Shown: in pieces, positions 60,138 through 64,000 of the stretch
Layout of the letters: each line of letters starts with the position of its first letter
Numbering within the stretch: position 1 is the stretch's first letter
Source: Lysobacter arenosi
Lineage (GTDB): Bacteria; Pseudomonadota; Gammaproteobacteria; Xanthomonadales; Xanthomonadaceae
Assembly: GCF_016613475.2 (NCBI RefSeq)
Contig: NZ_CP071517.1
Coordinates: forward strand, 868,001 to 932,000
Direction of reading: 5' to 3'
Length of the DNA stretch: 64,000 nucleotides
The notes under the pieces: model-generated
The model's input: the letters and a program-made list of their open reading frames with translations, nothing else
Told to the model about the DNA's origin: nothing
Databases searched by the model: none
Made by a program: the position numbers and the translations under genes

Positions 60138-62321
60138 ATGGTTTCGGTCCTGAACAAGCTGAAGACGCGCCTGGCCGCACGGCCTGACAGCGAACACGCC
60201 CAGGACCTGGTCCGCATCGTCATCACGGCGCTGTTCTCGACGTACCTTGGGTGGCGCTTCCTGCACCTGGACGGTGCCGACAACACCCTGCCGCTGACGT
60301 GGATGATCCTGCTTGGCGAGTTGCTGGTGGCGCTGGGCCTGATGGCCGCGATCCTGCTCGAACCTGGCGTGTCGCACGTGCGGCGCTGGATCGGCATGCT
60401 CACCGACTATTCGGCGATGGGCGCGATCATGTGCATCCAGGGCGAGCCTGCCGCGCCGCTGTATGCCGTGTACCTGTGGGTGACGATCGGCAACGGCATG
60501 CGCTATGGCAGCCGTTACCTGCGCATCGCCACGGCGCTGGCCAGTGCATCGTTCCTGGCAGTGATCCTGCTTTCGCCGTACTGGCGCAGCAACCCGTACC
60601 TGGCCTGGGGCCTGCTGCTCGGCCTGGGCGCGGTGCCGCTTTACTTCGATTCGCTGCTCAACGCCCTGACCCGTGCGGTCGACGACGCGCGCAAGGCCAA
60701 CGAGGCCAAGAGCCGCTTCCTGGCCAACATGAGCCACGAGTTCCGCACGCCGCTCAACGGCCTGGCCGGCATGTCGGAGCTGCTGGCGACCACGCGCCTG
60801 GACGCCGAGCAGCGCGAATGCCTGAGCACCATCCAGGCGTCCACGCGCAGCCTGCTGGCGCTGGTCGAGGACGTGCTCGACATCTCCGCCATCGAGGCCG
60901 GCAAGGTCAAGCTGGACCTGGTCGAGTTCATTCCGCAGGAACTGGTCGACAGCATCGGCCTGATCCTGCAGCCGCAGGCGCGCGCCAAGGAGCTGCGCTA
61001 CGAGGCGGTGATCGCAGCCGACGTGCCCGGCAGCCTGTGCGGCGACGTCGTGCATCTGCGCCAGGTGCTGATCAACCTGGCCGGGAACGCCATCAAGTTC
61101 ACCGACAAGGGCTCGGTCCGCCTTGACGTGACCGTGGTCGACCAGGGTACGGCCAAGGTGCGCTTGCGCTTTGCCGTCACCGACACCGGCATCGGCGTGC
61201 CGCTGGCGATGCGCCAGCGCCTGTTCGAAGCCTTCGAACAGGCCGACGTCAGCCTCGCCCGACGCTACGGCGGCACCGGACTGGGCACCACGATTGCCAA
61301 GGGCCTGACCGAGGCGATGGGCGGCAGCATCGGCTTCGAGAGCGTCGAGCAGCGCGGCAGCCGCTTCTGGGTGGAGCTGCCGTTCGAGCGCGTCGTCGAC
61401 GAGGCGACCACCGCCGGTGCGGTCGCACTGGATGGCGGCATGGTGGCCGATGCGGAGGGTGGCCACTCGCCCAACGTCATTGCCTTCTCAGATCCGTTCC
61501 TGCGCCATCGCGCCCGCGTGCGCAGCCTGGGCATCCTGGTCGCCGACGATCACGTCGCCAACCGGATGGTGCTGCAGCGGTTGCTGCAGAAAGCCGGCCA
61601 TCGCGTCACCTGCGTCGATGGCGGCGGCGATGCGCTCGATGCGATTTCCGGCTCCGATTACGATGCGGTCATCGCCGATCTGCACATGCCCGACGTCAGC
61701 GGACTGGACCTGCTGCGCCAGCTGCGGGTCATGGAAGCCGGCGGCGGACGCCGCACGCCGGTGCTGATCCTCAGCGCCGACGTCACGACCGAGTCGATCC
61801 GCGCCTGCGAACAGGCAGGCGCGCGTGCGTTCCTGGCCAAGCCGGTGTCGACGGTGCGACTGCTCGACACGCTCGCGGAAATTGCCGCCAATAACCGTAT
61901 CGGTGCCGGAGCGCCGCTGGTGGCGCTGCGCAGCGAGCTGCCCACTGGCGACGGCACCTTCGACAGCTCGGTGCTGGACGAACTGGGTGCGCTCGGGATG
62001 GGCGCCGGATTCGAGCGTGAGTTCATCGCCCAATGCCTGCGCGACGCCGATGGCTGCATGGTCGAGTTGCGCCAGGCCGGCGAGCAGGCCGACTGGGACC
62101 ATGCCCGCGAGCAGGCACACGCGCTCAAGGGCGTGGCCAGCAACCTGGGCCTGAACAAGCTGGCCGCGGTCTCCGGCGAGATCATGCGGCTGCCGGACTG
62201 GCAGCTGGCGCGCGAATGGCAGGCCCGGCTCAACGGCCTGGGCGAACGCATGGCGCAGGGCAGGGCGGCGCTCGATGCGCGTGAGCGGCAGCGAGCCTCG
62301 CGCGGAGAAGGCGAGCGCTAG
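60138..62321 (+). CDS. rpfC: RpfC, hybrid sensor kinase for DSF
   Basis: Membrane kinase that perceives DSF and controls RpfG and RpfF. The 727-residue product has a short N-terminal cytoplasmic part ([19 protein letters not shown]) and five hydrophobic segments (residues about 22-172). The HisKA box is [15 protein letters not shown] with His200, followed by HATPase_c ([36 protein letters not shown]), a receiver domain (phosphoacceptor Asp in [11 protein letters not shown]) and a C-terminal HPt domain ([16 protein letters not shown]). The layout and sequence match Xanthomonas RpfC. The receiver also binds RpfF in Xanthomonas, restraining DSF synthesis. Confidence 0.96.
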   Translation: MVSVLNKLKTRLAARPDSEHAQDLVRIVITALFSTYLGWRFLHLDGADNTLPLTWMILLGELLVALGLMAAILLEPGVSHVRRWIGMLTDYSAMGAIMCIQGEPAAPLYAVYLWVTIGNGMRYGSRYLRIATALASASFLAVILLSPYWRSNPYLAWGLLLGLGAVPLYFDSLLNALTRAVDDARKANEAKSRFLANMSHEFRTPLNGLAGMSELLATTRLDAEQRECLSTIQASTRSLLALVEDVLDISAIEAGKVKLDLVEFIPQELVDSIGLILQPQARAKELRYEAVIAADVPGSLCGDVVHLRQVLINLAGNAIKFTDKGSVRLDVTVVDQGTAKVRLRFAVTDTGIGVPLAMRQRLFEAFEQADVSLARRYGGTGLGTTIAKGLTEAMGGSIGFESVEQRGSRFWVELPFERVVDEATTAGAVALDGGMVADAEGGHSPNVIAFSDPFLRHRARVRSLGILVADDHVANRMVLQRLLQKAGHRVTCVDGGGDALDAISGSDYDAVIADLHMPDVSGLDLLRQLRVMEAGGGRRTPVLILSADVTTESIRACEQAGARAFLAKPVSTVRLLDTLAEIAANNRIGAGAPLVALRSELPTGDGTFDSSVLDELGALGMGAGFEREFIAQCLRDADGCMVELRQAGEQADWDHAREQAHALKGVASNLGLNKLAAVSGEIMRLPDWQLAREWQARLNGLGERMAQGRAALDARERQRASRGEGER

Positions 62322-62332
62322 GCGGATAGACG

Positions 62333-62361
62333 GAAAGGGATCCGGCCCGCCGGATTTCCCC
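62333..62361. terminator. Hairpin between the convergent rpfC and rpfF genes
   Basis: ATCCGGC-CC-GCCGGAT with flanking GGAAAGGG/TTTCCCC extending the stem. It lies just after the rpfC stop and could terminate either gene. The remaining part of the 186-bp gap shows nothing further. Confidence 0.55.
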
Positions 62362-62507
62362 TCCTGCGGGCGCTGGTTCCCCTTTGGCTCTTGCGGGTAT
62401 TGCTTCGGATACTTCCGGTCAGGCGGGTGCGAACCTGCCTGATGCTCCTGCGTTTCCCCCGTGGATCATTGCCGTGCGGTTTTCTGGCCGTGCTCGGTCA
62501 GCCGTTG

Positions 62508-63377
62508 TCAGGCAGCCCCATTGGCGGCACGCCGCTCCTGCGCCCGCACCAGCCTGTCCATCGTGCGCAGCGACTTGTCGCCCAGCTGCAGCGCGGTGTC
62601 CACCCAGACTTCGGTGATGCGCATCATCTCGTCCAGGGTTACGGCCTGGGTCATCTGACGCACCTGGTGCATGGCGGCGCGAGCGTGCGGGATGCGACGG
62701 TTGGCGCGAATCACGTCCTCGACTGCCGCCACGCCTTCACCGCGCGGAACCAGCACATCGACCAGACCCATCTTGTGCATTTCCTGGCTGCTGAACATGT
62801 TGCCTTCCAGCATCAGCTTCTCGGCCACGTGCGGGGTGACGCGCTTGCACAGGAACGAATAGGCGCCCATGCCCGGGAACAGGTCGAACAGCACTTCCGG
62901 CAGGCCCATCAGCACATCTTCTTCGGCGACGATGGTGTGGCAGCTCAGGGCCGCTTCGAAACCACCGCCGAGCGCGTCACCCTGGAGCAGGGCGATGCTG
63001 TGCGCACCGGCGCCCAGCCCGTCGTGGAAGGCATGCACGCCGCGCACGCACTGGCGGGCGTAGGTCAGCAGGCCGTCGCGGTCGCCGGCGCGGATCAGGC
63101 GGCAGAACAGGTCCAAGTCGCCGCCGAGGTTGAAGGCATCGGCGTCGGAGGCCAGGACCACGTGCGGCAGGGTGCTGCCCTTGGCCGCGCGGAAGCGGTC
63201 CGCCAGGCCGCGCTGGTACTGGATGATGTCGTCGACCAGGTCCATCGAGAAGCAGGCGCGACGGCCCGGGACGGCGTCCGCGTGCATGTGGCACCAGTAA
63301 ACGCCGCGATCGGTCTCTTCGACGACCCGCAGGTTGCGGCCGGTGGCAGTGCGGTGGAACGGGTAGACAGCTGACAT
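62508..63377 (-). CDS. rpfF: RpfF, DSF synthase (enoyl-CoA hydratase family)
   Basis: Makes the cis-2-unsaturated fatty acid signal DSF from 3-hydroxyacyl-ACP, acting as dehydratase and thioesterase. From the ATG at 63377 the protein is 289 residues, the reported Xanthomonas length. The crotonase oxyanion-hole region is LASDADAFNLGGDLDLFCRL and LLQGDALGGGFEAALSC, in which the catalytic Glu141 lies; Glu161 lies in MGLPEVLFDLFPGMGA. These are the two essential glutamates described for RpfF. An upstream in-frame ATG (63443) precedes no conserved sequence. It faces rpfC. Confidence 0.97.
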   Translation of the reverse strand: MSAVYPFHRTATGRNLRVVEETDRGVYWCHMHADAVPGRRACFSMDLVDDIIQYQRGLADRFRAAKGSTLPHVVLASDADAFNLGGDLDLFCRLIRAGDRDGLLTYARQCVRGVHAFHDGLGAGAHSIALLQGDALGGGFEAALSCHTIVAEEDVLMGLPEVLFDLFPGMGAYSFLCKRVTPHVAEKLMLEGNMFSSQEMHKMGLVDVLVPRGEGVAAVEDVIRANRRIPHARAAMHQVRQMTQAVTLDEMMRITEVWVDTALQLGDKSLRTMDRLVRAQERRAANGAA

Positions 63378-63485
63378 TGCGAATCCTCCGTGGATTAAAA
63401 CCGTCCGGCCGGTCGCGCTGTTCGGGACGGCATTGCGAATCAAGGGGGTGCGTCCGACCGCCCGATTCTATGCCTACAAAAGCAA

Positions 63486-63517
63486 ACGCCCGCAAGGCCG
63501 TCGGGCCGTGCGGGCGT
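63486..63517 (-). terminator. Intrinsic terminator after rpfB
   Basis: On the minus strand ACGCCCGCA / TGCGGGCGT with an inner GGCC pairing, followed by TTGCTTTTGT. It lies 38 bp past the rpfB stop and 109 bp before rpfF, so rpfF must have its own promoter or depend on readthrough. Confidence 0.75.
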
Positions 63518-63555
63518 CTGGGGAGGCTGCTGGACGGGCCGGGACCCGGCCAGGA

Positions 63556-64000
63556 TCAGTGAGCGGCGGGGCTCGCGGCCGGGCTGTCGCGCAGTTCGCG
63601 GCGCAGGATCTTGCCAACATTGGTCTTTGGCAGCTCGGTCCGGAACTCGACGAAACGCGGGTGCTTGTAACCGGTCAGGTGCTCGCGGGCGTGGGCCTTG
63701 ACCTGCTCGGCGGTGAGGCTCGGGTCCTTCTTGACGATGACGACCTTGACCGCCTCGCCGGACTTCTCGTCCGGGACGCCGACGGCGGCGACTTCCAGCA
63801 CCCCCGGCATCATCGCGATCACGTCCTCGACCTCGTTGGGGTACACGTTGAAGCCCGAGACCAGGATCATGTCCTTCTTGCGGTCAACGATGAAGAAGAA
63901 GCCCTTCTCGTCCATCCGCGCCATGTCGCCGGTGTGCAGCCAGCCATCGGCGTCGATCACCGCGGCGGTGTCCTCCGGCCGGCGCCAATAGCCCTTCATG
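63556..64000 (-). CDS. rpfB: RpfB, long-chain fatty-acyl-CoA ligase, C-terminal part
   Basis: Partial at the window's right edge; 147 residues are visible. The C-terminal adenylate-forming domain is unmistakable: [60 protein letters not shown] and the A10 motif [15 protein letters not shown] with the catalytic Lys. In Xanthomonas RpfB is a fatty acyl-CoA ligase that acts in DSF turnover, and its gene lies upstream of rpfF on the same strand, as here. Its start lies beyond the window. A paralogous fadD gene cannot be excluded but synteny favours rpfB. Confidence 0.9.
   Translation of the reverse strand, partial: MKGYWRRPEDTAAVIDADGWLHTGDMARMDEKGFFFIVDRKKDMILVSGFNVYPNEVEDVIAMMPGVLEVAAVGVPDEKSGEAVKVVIVKKDPSLTAEQVKAHAREHLTGYKHPRFVEFRTELPKTNVGKILRRELRDSPAASPAAH

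Overview
The window is a GC-rich proteobacterial chromosome segment, almost certainly from a member of the Xanthomonadaceae (Lysobacteraceae; Xanthomonas, Stenotrophomonas, Lysobacter and Luteimonas relatives). The best evidence is the diffusible-signal-factor locus at the right end (prfB, lysS, rpfG, rpfC facing rpfF, rpfB), the greA-rpfE-recJ run, and a lexA-imuA-imuB-dnaE2 mutagenesis cassette. I cannot name the genus from sequence alone.

Layout. 1-11.3 kb: end of a glycine-zipper protein gene, alanine racemase, photolyase, a wax-ester-synthase-like acyltransferase, an OmpA lipoprotein, then the LexA/ImuA/ImuB/DnaE2 damage-tolerance operon behind an 18-bp palindrome. 11.3-19.1 kb: MgtC-like and GlsB-like membrane proteins, a GIY-YIG-like protein, topoisomerase IB, a SulP transporter, PPK2, a frameshifted VOC protein with a neighbouring AraC regulator, and a secreted alpha/beta hydrolase.

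19.1-32.1 kb is a genomic island of about 13.0 kb inserted in the 3' end of the tmRNA gene ssrA, bounded by a 15-bp direct repeat. Its right half (26.2-31.9 kb, all minus strand) is a compact satellite-like module: P4-type integrase, an unknown gene, an AlpA-like regulator, an O-like replication protein, a DnaC-like loader, a protein resembling phage capsid scaffolds, a DUF5681-like protein and a coiled-coil protein. Its left half (19.2-26.1 kb) is less GC-rich. It carries small orphan genes, at least one integron-type attC site with several partial ones but no integron integrase, four copies of a 24-30 bp palindromic repeat, a GIY-YIG-like protein and an orphan histidine kinase. The island took the original ssrA terminator away from ssrA and appears to supply a replacement.

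32.1-64 kb is core genome: ssrA and nearby smpB (trans-translation), a CHASE-type histidine kinase broken by two compensating frameshifts, ratA-rnfH, bamE facing away from fur, a small ion channel, recN, the hrcA-grpE-dnaK-dnaJ chaperone set with two clear sigma-32 promoters, a GST-like protein, dapB, carA and carB separated by two small genes, greA-rpfE-recJ, a YkvA-like protein, prfB with its +1 frameshift site, lysS, and the rpf quorum-sensing genes. RpfF makes the DSF signal, RpfC senses it, and RpfG degrades cyclic-di-GMP in response. Several single-base indels (VOC gene, CHASE kinase, possibly ssrA) suggest either genuine decay or indel errors in the assembly.
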